Of a stretch of DNA of 64,000 bases, positions 17,765 to 27,554 are shown piece by piece. A program made the position numbers and the translations under genes. The notes below the pieces were generated by a model. The model had not been told where the DNA came from and did no database searches. It worked only from the letters and a program-made list of their open reading frames with translations. Within the stretch, counting starts at the first letter, position 1. Every line of letters starts with the position of its first letter. The stretch spans positions 1,550,001 through 1,614,000 of the forward strand of contig NZ_CP005286.1 of NCBI RefSeq assembly GCF_000819445.1, written 5' to 3'. Origin of the DNA: Corynebacterium humireducens NBRC 106098 = DSM 45392 (lineage in GTDB: Bacteria > Actinomycetota > Actinomycetes > Mycobacteriales > Mycobacteriaceae).

Positions 17765-18784
17765 CTAGCGTGCGTCCACCGGCAGTGCGCCACCGGAGGC
17801 CTGGCGGTACATCATCGCCAGCGTGAGGAGGTACGCCGGGCCGAGGATGAGGAGCGCCAGCCCCAGGGTGACCATCGCGCCGAGGAGCATGACGATGCCG
17901 GCGACGAGGTTGAACACCAGCAGACGCCCGTAGTTGTTCAGGCCGGCGCGGAATCCCTCCTTGATCGCCCCGCCGAAGCTGGCGCGGCGGTCGATGACGT
18001 ACCAGATCATGAGCTGGGTCAGCGGGGTCACCAGCAGCGAGAGGACCACCGCCACGAGGAGTAGCCCCAGGACGACCCCGAGGAAAGAGAGGAAGTCGTC
18101 CTGCGAGGTCAGCTGGTCGACCGCGAAGAGGCCGCCACCGAGGGCGACGGGCACCAGGATGACGGCCAGGACCAGCACCATGAGGAACTGGAGGAGGATG
18201 TAGAGGCCCACCGCGGGGCCGAGGTTGACGTTGCCGGTGAAGTCCCGGAAGCTCAGGTCCTGCTTGTCCACCTGGCGCAGTGCGCCGTGGTAGATGAGGA
18301 CCGTCACCACGACCGAGGCCACTCCGTAGAGGAGCTGGAAGATCAGTCCCCCGGCGTTGAGACCGGTCTCCATCCCCGGGCTGAACTCCGCGGGGACCTG
18401 CCCGCCGGAGGTGGGGAAGAGGAACTCACCCACGGCGGACACGATGAGGCTGACCACCAGCAGAGCCAGCATGCCCAGGATCCAGACCTTCCAGTTGCGG
18501 AAGACCGCGCTGAAGGCCCAGCGCACGGCCGCCATCGCGTCGATACGACCGGTGCCCTGCGGCTGGATGCCGGCGGGCTGCCCGGCGCTGCCCCAGTCGG
18601 CCGCCCCGTAACCGGAGTAGCCGGAGTAGCCGGCGTAGCCCGGCGCGTCCTCCGGGTGCGGGGTCGAGGGGTAGGAGGGGTAGGAGGGGTAGGAGGGGAA
18701 TTCGCCGTTCCCGCCGTCACCGGAATCTCCGCGGTTCTCCGGGTGCTGGGACCGATCCCCGAAAGGATCGTGGGGGTTGGTCAT
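17765..18784 (-). CDS. polytopic membrane protein with Tyr/Pro-rich N-terminus
   Basis: A 339-residue protein. The cytoplasmic first 100 residues are low-complexity, with a PSY triplet repeated three times (nine-base direct repeats at about 18670-18698) and GYSGYSGYG. About five or six membrane spans follow (first at about 134-152). Such Gly/Pro/Tyr-rich tails plus a multi-span domain are common in actinobacterial membrane proteins of unknown function. ATG 18784 has GAAAGG eight bases upstream; longer in-frame readings to 19072 run into hrpA. The gene occupies the slot between oxyR and hrpA seen in related genomes. Confidence 0.75.
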   Translation of the reverse strand: MTNPHDPFGDRSQHPENRGDSGDGGNGEFPSYPSYPSYPSTPHPEDAPGYAGYSGYSGYGAADWGSAGQPAGIQPQGTGRIDAMAAVRWAFSAVFRNWKVWILGMLALLVVSLIVSAVGEFLFPTSGGQVPAEFSPGMETGLNAGGLIFQLLYGVASVVVTVLIYHGALRQVDKQDLSFRDFTGNVNLGPAVGLYILLQFLMVLVLAVILVPVALGGGLFAVDQLTSQDDFLSFLGVVLGLLLVAVVLSLLVTPLTQLMIWYVIDRRASFGGAIKEGFRAGLNNYGRLLVFNLVAGIVMLLGAMVTLGLALLILGPAYLLTLAMMYRQASGGALPVDAR

Positions 18785-18872
18785 CACTCTGACCTTTCTC
18801 ATGTGGAGGAAATGCTGCAACCGGTCCCACGATAGAGCAGTTGCCGCGAGCCGGTAGGATGAGACGTCAGCC

Positions 18873-21800
18873 ATGACTAACGCTTCTCCTTCCCCGATCA
18901 CCCGGGACGCGCTGTACGAAATGCTCAGCGACGTCACCTTCGCCGACGAACGAGCTTTCCGACGCCGCCTGCACCGCGCCCGCTCCCCGCAGGCGCTGGA
19001 GGCGATCGCGAAGGACGTCCACCGCGCCGTCGAGAAGCGGCAGCTGATCGACATCGGCGTGCCGGAGATCACCTATCCCGAGACCCTGCCGGTGTCGGCG
19101 CGCCGCGAGGACATCGCGGAGGCGATCGAGAACAACCAGGTCGTCATCATCGCCGGTGAGACCGGTTCGGGTAAGACGACCCAGATCCCGAAGATCTGCC
19201 TCGACCTGGGGCGCGGCCGCCGCGGCCTCATCGGGCACACCCAGCCGCGCCGCCTCGCGGCCCGCACCGTCGCCGAACGTATCGCGGAGGAGCTGGGCCA
19301 GCCGATCGGTGAGACCGTCGGTTACGCGATCCGTTTCGACGACCGCGTCTCCCCCACCTCCGCCGTCAAGCTCATGACCGACGGCATCCTGCTCGCCGAG
19401 ATGCAGCGGGACCGCTTCCTCAACGCCTACGACACGATCATCATCGACGAGGCGCACGAGCGTTCCCTCAACATCGACTTCATCCTCGGCTACCTCAAGC
19501 GTCTGCTGCCGAAGCGTCCGGACCTCAAGGTCATCATCACCTCCGCGACGATCGACCCGGAGAGCTTCGCGGAGCACTTCGCCGACGCCTCCGGCGAACC
19601 CGCCCCCATCATCGAGGTCTCCGGCCGCACCTTCCCCGTGGAGATCCGCTACCGGCCGATGGAGTTCGAGCGCGACGGCAAGGTCGTCGACCAGGACCCC
19701 CTCGACGCGCTGTGCGAGGCCTGCGAGGAGCTCATGCTCGAGGGCCCCGGCGACATCCTCTGCTTCTTCCCCGGCGAACGCGACATCCGCGACGCGATGG
19801 AGGCCATCGAGGGCCGCAAGTGGCGCGGCGTCGAGGTCACGCCCCTGTTCGGACGCCTGTCGAACCAGGAGCAGCACCGCGTCTTCGAGCCGCACTCCGG
19901 CCGCCGCATCGTCCTGTCGACGAACATCGCGGAGACCTCGCTGACCGTCCCCGGCATCCGCTACGTGGTGGACACCGGCACGGCCCGCATCTCCCGCTAC
20001 TCGACGCGCAACAAGGTCCAGCGCCTGCCCATCGAGCCGATCTCGCAGGCCTCCGCCAACCAGCGTTCCGGCCGCTGCGGCCGTGTCGCCGACGGCATCG
20101 CCATCCGCCTCTACTCCGAGGAGGACTTCAACTCCCGCCCGGAGTTCACCGACCCGGAGATCCTGCGCACCAACCTGGCCAGCGTCATCCTCCAGATGGC
20201 GCTCATGCGGCTGGGCGACATCGCCGAGTTCCCCTTCGTCCAGGCCCCCGAGAACCGCGCCATCCGCGACGGTCTCCTCCTGCTCCACGAGCTGGGGGCA
20301 CTGACCGACGAGGAACGCGACGGCCAACCCGTGCTCACCCAGATCGGCCGCGACATCGCCCGCATCCCGGTCGACCCCCGCATGGCGCGCATGCTCGTCG
20401 AGGCCAACCGCCTGGGCGAGCTCGACGCCGTCATCGTCATCGTCGCCGCCATGACCATCCAGGACGTGCGCGAACGCCCCCTGGAGAAGCAAGCGCAGGC
20501 CGACCAGAAGCACGCCCGCTTCAAGGACTCCACGAGTGACTTCCTCAGCTCCCTGAAGCTGTGGGACTACATCACCCAGTCCCGCGACGACCTCTCGGGC
20601 AACGCTTTCCGACGCCGCATGAAGTCCGAGTACCTCCACTACATGCGCATCCGTGAGTGGTACGACCTGGTCCGGCAGCTGCGCGAGGTCACCCGTCAGC
20701 TCGGCTGGTCGGCCCGCCACCTGGGCGAGGTCGCCGGCGAGCGCAGCTCCGACGCGATCCACCAGTCGCTGTTGTCCGGCCTGCTCTCCCACATCGGCGC
20801 CCGTGACGGCAACACCCGGGAGTTCAGGGGTGCCCGCGGCACCCGCTTCATGATCTTCCCCGGCTCCTCCCTGGCGAAGAAGCCACCGGAGTTCCTCATG
20901 GCCGCCGAGCTGGTGGAGACCTCCCGCCTGTGGGCCCGGGACGTCGCGAAGATCGAACCCGCCTGGGTGGAGAAGCTCGCCGCCCCGCTGCTCAAGCACC
21001 AGCACTCCGAGCCCAGCTGGTCCCGCAAGCGGGCCTCCGGCATCGCGCACCAGAAGTCCACGCTCTACGGCGTCACCATCGTCGCCGACCGGATCGTCCC
21101 CTACCACCGGGTCGACCCGGAGGCGGCCCGTGACATGTTCATCCGGCATGCGCTCATCGAGGGCGACTGGACGACGCACCACACGTTCTTCCACTCGAAC
21201 GTCGAGAAGCTCGAGGCCGCCGCGGAGGTCGAGGAGAAGGCCCGCCGTCGTGGCCTGGTCATCGACGAGGAGGCGCTCTTCGACTTCTACGACGCGAAGC
21301 TGCCCGCCACCATCACCACCGGCCGGCACTTCGACTCCTGGTGGAAGAAGGAACGCCAGAAGAATCCGCACCTGCTCGACTTCGACCCCGAGGCGCTCCT
21401 CGGCGACGACGCCGAGGAGATCACCGAGGCCGCCTTCCCCGACAAGTGGCGCAAGGGCACCATCGACTACGACCTCGAGTACCGCTTCGAACCCGGCCAC
21501 CCGCAGGACGGCGTGACCATCCTGGTGCCGATCCCGCTGCTGGCCGGCATGGACCGGGAGGGCTTCGACTGGCTGGTGCCGGGCCTGCGCGAGGAGCTGC
21601 TCACCGAGCTGATCCGCACCCTCCCGAAGGACAAGCGCCGCACCGTCGTGCCCGCCCCCGACTACGCCCGGCAGGCACTGCCCCGCCTGGTCCCCTACGA
21701 GGGATCCCTCGTTGAGCAGTTCACCCAGGTGCTCCACTCCATGGGCGGCCGCCACATCACGGCCGAGGACTTCCGCCCGTCCGCGATCCCGCCGCACCTG

Positions 21801-22787
21801 AAGATGACGTACGGGGCCGTCGACAAGCGGGGCAAGGTCATCGACGCCGACAAGGACCTCGGGGCCCTCATCAAGCGGCAGGCCGGGTCGATCACCTCCT
21901 CGGTGAGCAAGGTCGCCCGCACCTCCGAGTCGCAGGCCGTGCCGAAGTGGACCAGCGACACCCTCGGCACCGTCCAGGAGGAGGTGACCACGGTCGTCGA
22001 CGGCCACGAGGTCACCGCCTACCCGGCGCTGGTGGCCACCCCCGGGGGCGTGGAGATCCGCGTCCATCCGACGAAGGCCGCCGCCGACGCCTCCATGATG
22101 ACCGCGACGCTGACGCTGCTCCTGCGGGAGATCTCCGTCAACGCCGGGCAGATGACCCGCGGGCTGCCGCTGCAGCAGCGCGTCGCCGTCGACAACTACC
22201 CGCACGGCGGTGCCCAGGGACTCGTCGAGGACGCCCGCGTCGCCGCGATCCGCGACCTCATGCTCGAACACGGCGGCCCTGTCCGCTCCCCCGAGGAGTT
22301 CGAGGCCCTCCGCGCGAAGGTCGCCCCCGAGGTGGCGGGCGTGGTGCGCCGCACCATCGTCTCCCTGGCGCCGGCCCTCATCGAGTACCAGTCCGTCGCC
22401 GAAGAACTCTCCCGCTGGAGCGGCGACGCCATCGACGACATGACCGCCCAGCTGGAGTTCCTCCTCCCCCGCAACGCCGTCACCCTGCACGGTGCCGCCC
22501 AGCTGCGCCACCTGCCCCGCTACCTGCAGGCCATGCGCATCCGCCTGGAGGAGATGGCGCAGGACCCGGACAAGGACGCCGACCGCCAGGACGAGGTCGA
22601 GGAGGCCCAGTCCTACCTGACGCTGCGCCTGGCCAAGCTCCCGCAGGGCCGGGAGAAGACGCGCGAGGTCAAGGACATCCGCTGGATGATCGAGGAGCTG
22701 CGCGTCAGCCTGTTCGCCCAGCGCCTCGGGACGGCCCGGCCGATCTCGCTGCGCCGGATCCAGAAGGCGGTGGACAAGCTCCGCTGA
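18873..22787 (+). CDS. hrpA: ATP-dependent RNA helicase HrpA
   Basis: A 1304-residue DEAH-box helicase, the length of E. coli HrpA. Motif I GETGSGKT (95-102), motif II DEAH (192-195), motif III SAT (224-226) and motif VI QRSGRCGRV (about 391-399) are intact, followed by the HA2/OB-type helicase-associated domains and the long DUF3418 C-terminal region. HrpA-type enzymes unwind RNA and have been linked to rescue of collided ribosomes in E. coli. ATG 18873 with TAGGAT at 18855-18860 as -10 suggests a leader of only about six bases. It is convergent with nrdR, four bases between stops. Confidence 0.95.
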   Translation: MTNASPSPITRDALYEMLSDVTFADERAFRRRLHRARSPQALEAIAKDVHRAVEKRQLIDIGVPEITYPETLPVSARREDIAEAIENNQVVIIAGETGSGKTTQIPKICLDLGRGRRGLIGHTQPRRLAARTVAERIAEELGQPIGETVGYAIRFDDRVSPTSAVKLMTDGILLAEMQRDRFLNAYDTIIIDEAHERSLNIDFILGYLKRLLPKRPDLKVIITSATIDPESFAEHFADASGEPAPIIEVSGRTFPVEIRYRPMEFERDGKVVDQDPLDALCEACEELMLEGPGDILCFFPGERDIRDAMEAIEGRKWRGVEVTPLFGRLSNQEQHRVFEPHSGRRIVLSTNIAETSLTVPGIRYVVDTGTARISRYSTRNKVQRLPIEPISQASANQRSGRCGRVADGIAIRLYSEEDFNSRPEFTDPEILRTNLASVILQMALMRLGDIAEFPFVQAPENRAIRDGLLLLHELGALTDEERDGQPVLTQIGRDIARIPVDPRMARMLVEANRLGELDAVIVIVAAMTIQDVRERPLEKQAQADQKHARFKDSTSDFLSSLKLWDYITQSRDDLSGNAFRRRMKSEYLHYMRIREWYDLVRQLREVTRQLGWSARHLGEVAGERSSDAIHQSLLSGLLSHIGARDGNTREFRGARGTRFMIFPGSSLAKKPPEFLMAAELVETSRLWARDVAKIEPAWVEKLAAPLLKHQHSEPSWSRKRASGIAHQKSTLYGVTIVADRIVPYHRVDPEAARDMFIRHALIEGDWTTHHTFFHSNVEKLEAAAEVEEKARRRGLVIDEEALFDFYDAKLPATITTGRHFDSWWKKERQKNPHLLDFDPEALLGDDAEEITEAAFPDKWRKGTIDYDLEYRFEPGHPQDGVTILVPIPLLAGMDREGFDWLVPGLREELLTELIRTLPKDKRRTVVPAPDYARQALPRLVPYEGSLVEQFTQVLHSMGGRHITAEDFRPSAIPPHLKMTYGAVDKRGKVIDADKDLGALIKRQAGSITSSVSKVARTSESQAVPKWTSDTLGTVQEEVTTVVDGHEVTAYPALVATPGGVEIRVHPTKAAADASMMTATLTLLLREISVNAGQMTRGLPLQQRVAVDNYPHGGAQGLVEDARVAAIRDLMLEHGGPVRSPEEFEALRAKVAPEVAGVVRRTIVSLAPALIEYQSVAEELSRWSGDAIDDMTAQLEFLLPRNAVTLHGAAQLRHLPRYLQAMRIRLEEMAQDPDKDADRQDEVEEAQSYLTLRLAKLPQGREKTREVKDIRWMIEELRVSLFAQRLGTARPISLRRIQKAVDKLR

Positions 22788-22791
22788 CGGG

Positions 22792-23265
22792 TCAGCCCTC
22801 GAGGGCGGAGGCCTCCTCGCGGGCGCGGCGGCGCATGAGGCGGATCTCCGACTCGAAGTCCTCGGCCGACTCGAAGGACTTGTAGACGGAGGCGAAACGC
22901 AGGTAGGCGACCTCGTCGAGCGCACGGAGCGGCTCCAGGATCGCGAGGCCGATGTCGTTGGCGTGGACCTGCGAACTGCCGTGGGAGCGGACGGTCTCCT
23001 CGACCTCCTGCGCCAGGCGCTTGAGGGCGTCGTCGGAGACGTCACGGCCCTGGCAGGCGCGGCGCACGCCGAGCACGACCTTGTCGCGGCTGAACGGCTC
23101 CGTCACCCCGTTGCGCTTGATCACCAGCAGGACGGCCTTCTCGATGGTGGTGAACCTGCCGCGGCAGGAGGTGCACTCACGGCGGCGGCGGATCGAGGCA
23201 CCGGAGTCGATGATGCGGGAGTCGATGACCCGCGAGTGGTCGTGATGGCAGAACGGGCAGTACAC
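22792..23265 (-). CDS. nrdR: transcriptional repressor NrdR
   Basis: A 157-residue repressor of ribonucleotide reductase genes. The N-terminal zinc ribbon uses Cys3, Cys6, Cys31 and Cys34 (CPFC ... CTSC); the ATP-cone domain, which senses dATP/ATP, spans about 49-139. GTG 23265 is the start because it directly precedes the conserved YCPFC. Upstream lies divS in the same direction, 79 bases away. The nrdR/divS/lexA order is that of C. glutamicum. Confidence 0.95.
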   Translation of the reverse strand: MYCPFCHHDHSRVIDSRIIDSGASIRRRRECTSCRGRFTTIEKAVLLVIKRNGVTEPFSRDKVVLGVRRACQGRDVSDDALKRLAQEVEETVRSHGSSQVHANDIGLAILEPLRALDEVAYLRFASVYKSFESAEDFESEIRLMRRRAREEASALEG

Positions 23266-23344
23266 GGTGTGCTGTCAGCGCCTTTCTGGGACGGGAGGAC
23301 GGGGCTGTTCGTGACCCCTCAGTCTACCCGCGGCGTTGGTCCAC

Positions 23345-23704
23345 TCAGCGCCCCTGGACGGTGACGGGGTGCATGACCGGTTCCTCTCCCCCGTCCACGC
23401 CCAGCACGGCGGCTCCGACGACCGCCAGCCCGAGCAGTCCGCCGAGCAGGTAGGTGAGCCCCACCTCCCGGCGTCGGCGGGCGCGGTCCCGCCAGGTCTC
23501 GTGGCACACCTGCTCGACCGTCCCGGGCACGACTGCGACTCGGCCCTGCGTTCGATCGGAGGGCCGCAGCGTTCGAATGCCACGCTGTTCCGCGGAACCC
23601 TCCCGGAATCCGGAGGGCTCCCAGACGGCGGCCGCGGGCACCACGGCCTCCACCGGTCGAGAGTCGCTGCCACCTGCACGGGAGTCGTGGATGAAGGTCG
23701 TCAT
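23345..23704 (-). CDS. divS: SOS-linked cell-division suppressor DivS-like protein
   Basis: A 119-residue protein with a basic segment (about 71-80) followed by one transmembrane helix (about 82-103) and a short outer tail. By position, divergent from lexA and next to nrdR, and by this topology it corresponds to DivS of C. glutamicum, which delays septation during the SOS response. Similarity between divS genes is low, so the assignment rests on context. ATG 23704; a longer in-frame reading to 23887 would cross the LexA operator region. Confidence 0.7.
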   Translation of the reverse strand: MTTFIHDSRAGGSDSRPVEAVVPAAAVWEPSGFREGSAEQRGIRTLRPSDRTQGRVAVVPGTVEQVCHETWRDRARRRREVGLTYLLGGLLGLAVVGAAVLGVDGGEEPVMHPVTVQGR

Positions 23705-23776
23705 GGTGCGGTCCTTTCCTGGCCTGTCTGATCTGCGGGAAGAATATCGGCGACGGCAGACACCCCGAACCTCAAA

Positions 23777-23792
23777 CCGTTCAGGTGTTCGA
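23777..23792 (+). promoter_or_regulatory. LexA operator (SOS box) 1, divS-lexA region
   Basis: Sixteen-base site ending in TGTTCGA that matches 12 of the 14 defined positions of the actinobacterial SOS box TCGAACA-NN-TGTTCGA. It sits close to the divS promoter side. Confidence 0.65.
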
Positions 23793-23803
23793 ACCCGCCG
23801 CTG

Positions 23804-23828
23804 TGTTCGATTTATAGCACCCGTTCGA
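23804..23828 (+). promoter_or_regulatory. additional LexA half-sites
   Basis: TGTTCGA at 23804-23810 and CGTTCGA at 23822-23828, the latter ending a 16-mer that matches 10 of 14 SOS-box positions. Further half-sites TTCGAA(C) occur in the same 150 bases. Confidence 0.4.
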
Positions 23829-23856
23829 AAGTCTGTCCACAAAACGCCGGAAATAC

Positions 23857-23872
23857 TCGAACATCCGTACCA
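23857..23872 (+). promoter_or_regulatory. LexA operator (SOS box) 2, lexA side
   Basis: Site starting TCGAACA that matches 11 of 14 positions of the SOS box, about 110 bases before the lexA start. Consistent with LexA autoregulation. Confidence 0.6.
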
Positions 23873-23983
23873 CGACGTGGTAGACATGTATCAGGTGAAT
23901 CACGCACTCACGGTGCGTCATTCGAACAGACCCGGGCAGTCGCCGCCCGCGCACCACCAGCCCCCGCAAGGAGCGAGAAGACC

Positions 23984-24691
23984 ATGTCCGCCAAGACCCC
24001 GCCCACCGGCAAGCCCGACCCGTCCACCCTGTCCGACCGCCAGCGCCGCATCCTGGAGGTCATCCGGGACGCCGTCGTCCTGCGGGGCTACCCGCCGAGC
24101 ATCCGTGAGATCGGCGACGCCGCCGGGCTGCAGTCCACCTCCTCGGTGGCCTACCAGCTCAAGCAGCTCGAGAAGAAGGGCTTCCTGCGGCGCGACCCGA
24201 ACAAGCCGCGCGCGGTGGACGTCCGCACCCTGCCGTCCACCGAGCCCGCCCGGAAGCCGGGCCGGAAGGTGGCGGCGAAGCCCTCCGCCCCGACCTCTGC
24301 CCCGGAGGGCGCGGGTGCCGCCAACTTCATCCCGGTGCTGGGTCGCATCGCCGCCGGTTCGCCGATCCTCGCCGAGCAGGAGGTGGAGGACTACTACCCG
24401 CTGCCCGCCGATCTCGTGGGCGACGGCGAGCTCTTCATGCTCCAGATCGACGGCGAGTCGATGCGGGACGCCGGCATCCTCCACGGCGACTGGGTGGTCG
24501 TCCGCTCCCAGCCCGTCGCCGAGCAGGGTGAGTTCGTGGCCGCCCTCATCGACGGGGAGGCGACGGCCAAGGAGTTCCACAAGGACTCCACGGGCGTGTG
24601 GCTTCTCCCCCACAACGACGACTACGCCCCCATCCCCGGCGACCAGGCGGAGATCATGGGCAAGATCGTCTCGGTGTTCCGCCGCCTCTGA
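23984..24691 (+). CDS. lexA: SOS repressor LexA
   Basis: A 235-residue autocleavable repressor. The N-terminal winged helix (about 16-70) binds SOS boxes. After a basic linker comes the cleavage bond Ala124-Gly125, with the catalytic dyad Ser159 (DGESM) and Lys196 (EATAKEF). RecA-ssDNA filaments, whose recA gene is in this window, trigger the cut. ATG 23984 is preceded by AAGGAG ten bases upstream. Divergent from divS with two or more operators between. Confidence 0.95.
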   Translation: MSAKTPPTGKPDPSTLSDRQRRILEVIRDAVVLRGYPPSIREIGDAAGLQSTSSVAYQLKQLEKKGFLRRDPNKPRAVDVRTLPSTEPARKPGRKVAAKPSAPTSAPEGAGAANFIPVLGRIAAGSPILAEQEVEDYYPLPADLVGDGELFMLQIDGESMRDAGILHGDWVVVRSQPVAEQGEFVAALIDGEATAKEFHKDSTGVWLLPHNDDYAPIPGDQAEIMGKIVSVFRRL

Positions 24692-24927
24692 CCCACCCCC
24701 GAGGGAACGGGCATTTCACCGCCCCGAGATCCACAGCTTCCCACCCAAGCGGGCATGTCAGGGGCCCGTGACCGGCAATTCCGCCACCCCCGCCATAGGA
24801 GCCGTCCGCCCCCGTCGGCGCAGGACAACTGACTTCGTCCTCCCCCGAAACTCCGATGTTTGAAACAATGGGAAAAACGGACATGGCCGATGTCCGATTT
24901 CACCACCCGGGTGCCAGAGGAGTCCAC
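24692..24927 (+). other. lexA-sugR intergenic region
   Basis: About 235 bases. The right end carries a palindromic operator candidate (24875-24900). The rest is GC-rich, without hairpin terminator or open reading frame that I can support. Confidence 0.5.
24875..24900 (+). promoter_or_regulatory. candidate SugR operator before sugR
   Basis: CGGACAT-N5-ATGTCCG (24878-24896), a perfect 7-bp inverted repeat; each arm continues to the motif TGTCCG(A/T)TT. The same motif occurs at ptsI and fruK. Suggests autoregulation by the DeoR-family protein encoded 28 bases downstream. Confidence 0.55.
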
Positions 24928-25710
24928 ATGTACGCAGAGGAACGCCGTCGGCAGATCGCCTCCCTCACCGCTGTTGAGGGGCGCGTCAATGTCACCGAAC
25001 TGGCGAACCGATTCGAGGTCACCGCCGAGACGATCCGCCGGGATCTGGCGGTGCTCGACAGGGAGGGGGTGGTGCACCGCGTGCACGGCGGCGCCGTCGC
25101 GAGCCAGACCTTCCAGACCACGGAGTTCTCCCTCGACGCCCGTTTCCGTTCCGCCCCGACCGCCAAGTCGGCGATCGCCCGCGCCGCGCTCCGTTTCCTG
25201 CCCGAGCCCCAGGGGGGTCTCTTCCTCGACGCGGGTTCCACCATCGGCACCCTCGCGGATCTCATCGCCGAGCAGCCGAACGCCCGGCAGTGGTCGATCG
25301 TGACCAACAGTCTGCCCATCGCCCTCAATCTGGCCACCAAGGGTCTCAGCGAGGTGCAGCTGCTGGGTGGTTCAGTCAGGGCGATCACGCAGGCCGTCGT
25401 GGGCGACACCGCGCTGCGCACGCTGGCGCTCATGCGTGCCGACGTCGCCTTCATCGGCACCAACGCCCTCACCCTCGACCACGGCCTGTCCACCGCGGAC
25501 GCGCAGGAGGCCGCCATCAAGTCGGCGATGGTGACCAACGCCCACAAGGTCGTCGTGCTCTGCGACTCGACGAAGCTGGGAACCGACTACCTGGTGAGCT
25601 TCGCCGGCATCGACGACATCGACGTCGTCATCACCGACCCGGCCGCACCGGAGTCCTTCGTCACCGCGCTCCGCGAGCGCGAGGTCGACGTCGTCATCGC
25701 CGAGAACTGA
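24928..25710 (+). CDS. sugR: DeoR-family regulator SugR
   Basis: A 260-residue repressor of PTS sugar-uptake genes. N-terminal DeoR helix-turn-helix (about 18-44, VNVTELANRFEVTAETIRRD), then a sugar-phosphate-sensing isomerase-like domain with the segments GSTIGTL and GTNALTLDHGLSTAD. The opening MYAEERRRQIASL is that of corynebacterial SugR, so ATG 24928 (AGAGGAG upstream) was chosen over the longer reading from 24856. In C. glutamicum SugR represses ptsG, ptsF, ptsS and ptsHI in the absence of sugar and is relieved by sugar phosphates. Convergent with ptsI. Confidence 0.88.
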   Translation: MYAEERRRQIASLTAVEGRVNVTELANRFEVTAETIRRDLAVLDREGVVHRVHGGAVASQTFQTTEFSLDARFRSAPTAKSAIARAALRFLPEPQGGLFLDAGSTIGTLADLIAEQPNARQWSIVTNSLPIALNLATKGLSEVQLLGGSVRAITQAVVGDTALRTLALMRADVAFIGTNALTLDHGLSTADAQEAAIKSAMVTNAHKVVVLCDSTKLGTDYLVSFAGIDDIDVVITDPAAPESFVTALREREVDVVIAEN

Positions 25711-25732
25711 CCTCGCGCCACGCGGGCGCCGG

Positions 25733-27412
25733 TTACCCGAGGATCATCTCCCGGGCGATCTCGCGTGCCGCGGTGGCGCCGGGGGCGTCGAGAACCGCGC
25801 GGGCGACCTCCTGGCACGCGGCGAGATCCAGCTCCGCCAGCTGCGCACCGACGCCGGCCACGGCGGTCGACGCCGCCGACAGCGAGGTCACGCCCAGGCC
25901 GGTGAGCACGCACGCCAGCTTCGGGTCGGCGGCGGCCTCGCCGCACACGCCGACGGGGGTCTCGGTGAGTTCACCGACGCGGCAGGTCTCCTTGACCAGA
26001 CGCAGGACGGCCGGCTGCCACGGGTCGGTGAGGTAGGCCAGGCTCGGGGAGAGACGGTCGGCGGCCATCGTGTACTGCGTGAGGTCGTTCGTGCCGATGG
26101 AGACGAAGTCCAGGTGGGGCATGATCTTGTCGGCCATGATGACGGCCGCGGGGACCTCGATCATCGCGCCCGGGGTGAGGCCGCGCTCGCGGCACAGCTC
26201 GGCGAACCAGCGGGCCTCCCGCTCGCGGGCCAGCATCGGGGCCATGACCCAGGTGGGGGCGTCCTCGCCGCGTCCCTCGGCGGCCAGCGCGATGGCGTCG
26301 AGCTGCCGGACCAGGATGCCCTCGTTGCCCCAGGCGATGCGGAGACCGCGGACGCCGAGCGCCGGGTTGTCCTCGTGCTCCATGTTGGCGTAGGCGATGG
26401 GCTTGTCGGAGCCCGCGTCGAGGGTGCGGATGACCACCTTGGAGGCCGGGAAGGCCTCGAGGACCTTCCGGTAGACGGCGGCCTGCTCCTCCACGGAGGG
26501 CTCCTGGGAGGTGCTGAGGAAGCTCATCTCCGTGCGGTAGAGGCCGATGCCCTCGGCCTGGGTGTCGGCGGCGATGCGGGCGGCGTTGCCGTCGGCGACG
26601 TTGGCCAGCAGCTGCACGCGGTGACCGTCCTTCGTCTGGGCCGGACCACGCCACTGGGCGACGATCGCGGCACGCTCCCGGGAGGAGGCGACGGAGGCGC
26701 GGGCGGTCTCCTCGTCGGCGTTGAGGGTGACGGTGCCGCTGGCGCCGTCGACAAGCACGTACTCACCCGCGGGGATCTCGTGGACCGCCCGGCCGGCGGC
26801 GACGATGCAGGGCACGTTGAGCTGGCGGGCGATGATCGCGGTGTGGCTGGTGGGGCCGCCGAGTTCGGTGACCAGGGCGACGACGAGCTCCGGGTTGAGG
26901 GTGGCGGTGTCCGCCGGGGAGAGGTCGTCGGCGAACAGGACGGACTCCCGGGTGACGTCGGGCAGGCCCGGCTCGTCCTCGCCGCGGAGTTCGGCGATGA
27001 CGCGGTCGCGGATGTCGCGCAGGTCGGTGGTGCGCTCCGCCATGAGTCCGCCGGCGGCCTCGAACATCTCCACGAACTTCTGGGTGGCGGCGACGGTGGC
27101 GTAGTCGGCCGGATGCCCGGCGGTGATGTTCTTCTTCACCGTCCGGCGCCAGCCACGGTCGGTGACCATGCCGGCGGTGGCCTTGAGGACCTCGGCGGCG
27201 GCCCCCTCGACGGTCTCGGCGCGGGCGCTCAGGCGCGCGGCGACGGCGTCGGCGGCGGTGGTGAAGCGCTCGAACTCGGAGTCGTGGGCGTCGTCGGCGA
27301 TGGTGGTTCCGGCGGTGGGCAGCTCGGGTCGGGGGTGGACCCAGATGGCGGGTGCGTAGGCGATTCCGGCGACCACACCGGTGCCCTTGATGATCGTGGA
27401 GTCTGAAGTCAT
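25733..27412 (-). CDS. ptsI: PTS enzyme I
   Basis: A 559-residue phosphoenolpyruvate-protein phosphotransferase, the first phosphate carrier of all PTS sugars. The active histidine is His190 in GGPTSHTAIIAR; the PEP-binding barrel carries SIGTNDLTQY. ATG 27412 gives MTSDSTIIKG close to known starts; an ATG at 27427 would add five residues and neither has a clear ribosome binding site, so the start is uncertain. The 343-base region shared with fruK carries tandem TGTCCG motifs and a GlxR-like site. ptsH lies 3.3 kb away at the end of the divergent operon. Confidence 0.95.
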   Translation of the reverse strand: MTSDSTIIKGTGVVAGIAYAPAIWVHPRPELPTAGTTIADDAHDSEFERFTTAADAVAARLSARAETVEGAAAEVLKATAGMVTDRGWRRTVKKNITAGHPADYATVAATQKFVEMFEAAGGLMAERTTDLRDIRDRVIAELRGEDEPGLPDVTRESVLFADDLSPADTATLNPELVVALVTELGGPTSHTAIIARQLNVPCIVAAGRAVHEIPAGEYVLVDGASGTVTLNADEETARASVASSRERAAIVAQWRGPAQTKDGHRVQLLANVADGNAARIAADTQAEGIGLYRTEMSFLSTSQEPSVEEQAAVYRKVLEAFPASKVVIRTLDAGSDKPIAYANMEHEDNPALGVRGLRIAWGNEGILVRQLDAIALAAEGRGEDAPTWVMAPMLAREREARWFAELCRERGLTPGAMIEVPAAVIMADKIMPHLDFVSIGTNDLTQYTMAADRLSPSLAYLTDPWQPAVLRLVKETCRVGELTETPVGVCGEAAADPKLACVLTGLGVTSLSAASTAVAGVGAQLAELDLAACQEVARAVLDAPGATAAREIAREMILG

Positions 27413-27507
27413 GGTTGCTTGTCCCATCTCACAGTGACGAGGTCTTGTGACCTCCAGAACACCACAAAATCCACTAGTTAGCAACGATCCAGACAGGCAA
27501 CCCTTGA

Positions 27508-27527
27508 CAAACGGACACAATCGGACA
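27508..27527 (-). promoter_or_regulatory. candidate SugR operator before ptsI (tandem)
   Basis: Two directly abutting ten-base units on the minus strand, TGTCCGATTG then TGTCCGTTTG, one helical turn apart, upstream of ptsI. Confidence 0.55.
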
Positions 27528-27554
27528 ATGATGATGTTGTAACACCACATTAAA

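Noticed and set aside
18661..18700. Tandem nine-base repeats as CRISPR or replication element
   Set aside because: They are in frame and code the PSY repeats of the membrane protein; only three units and no spacers.
18867..23045. 1392-codon open frame antisense to hrpA
   Set aside because: High GC leaves stop-free antisense frames; translation is low-complexity Arg/Gly/Asp/Val without any domain, while hrpA has complete helicase motifs.
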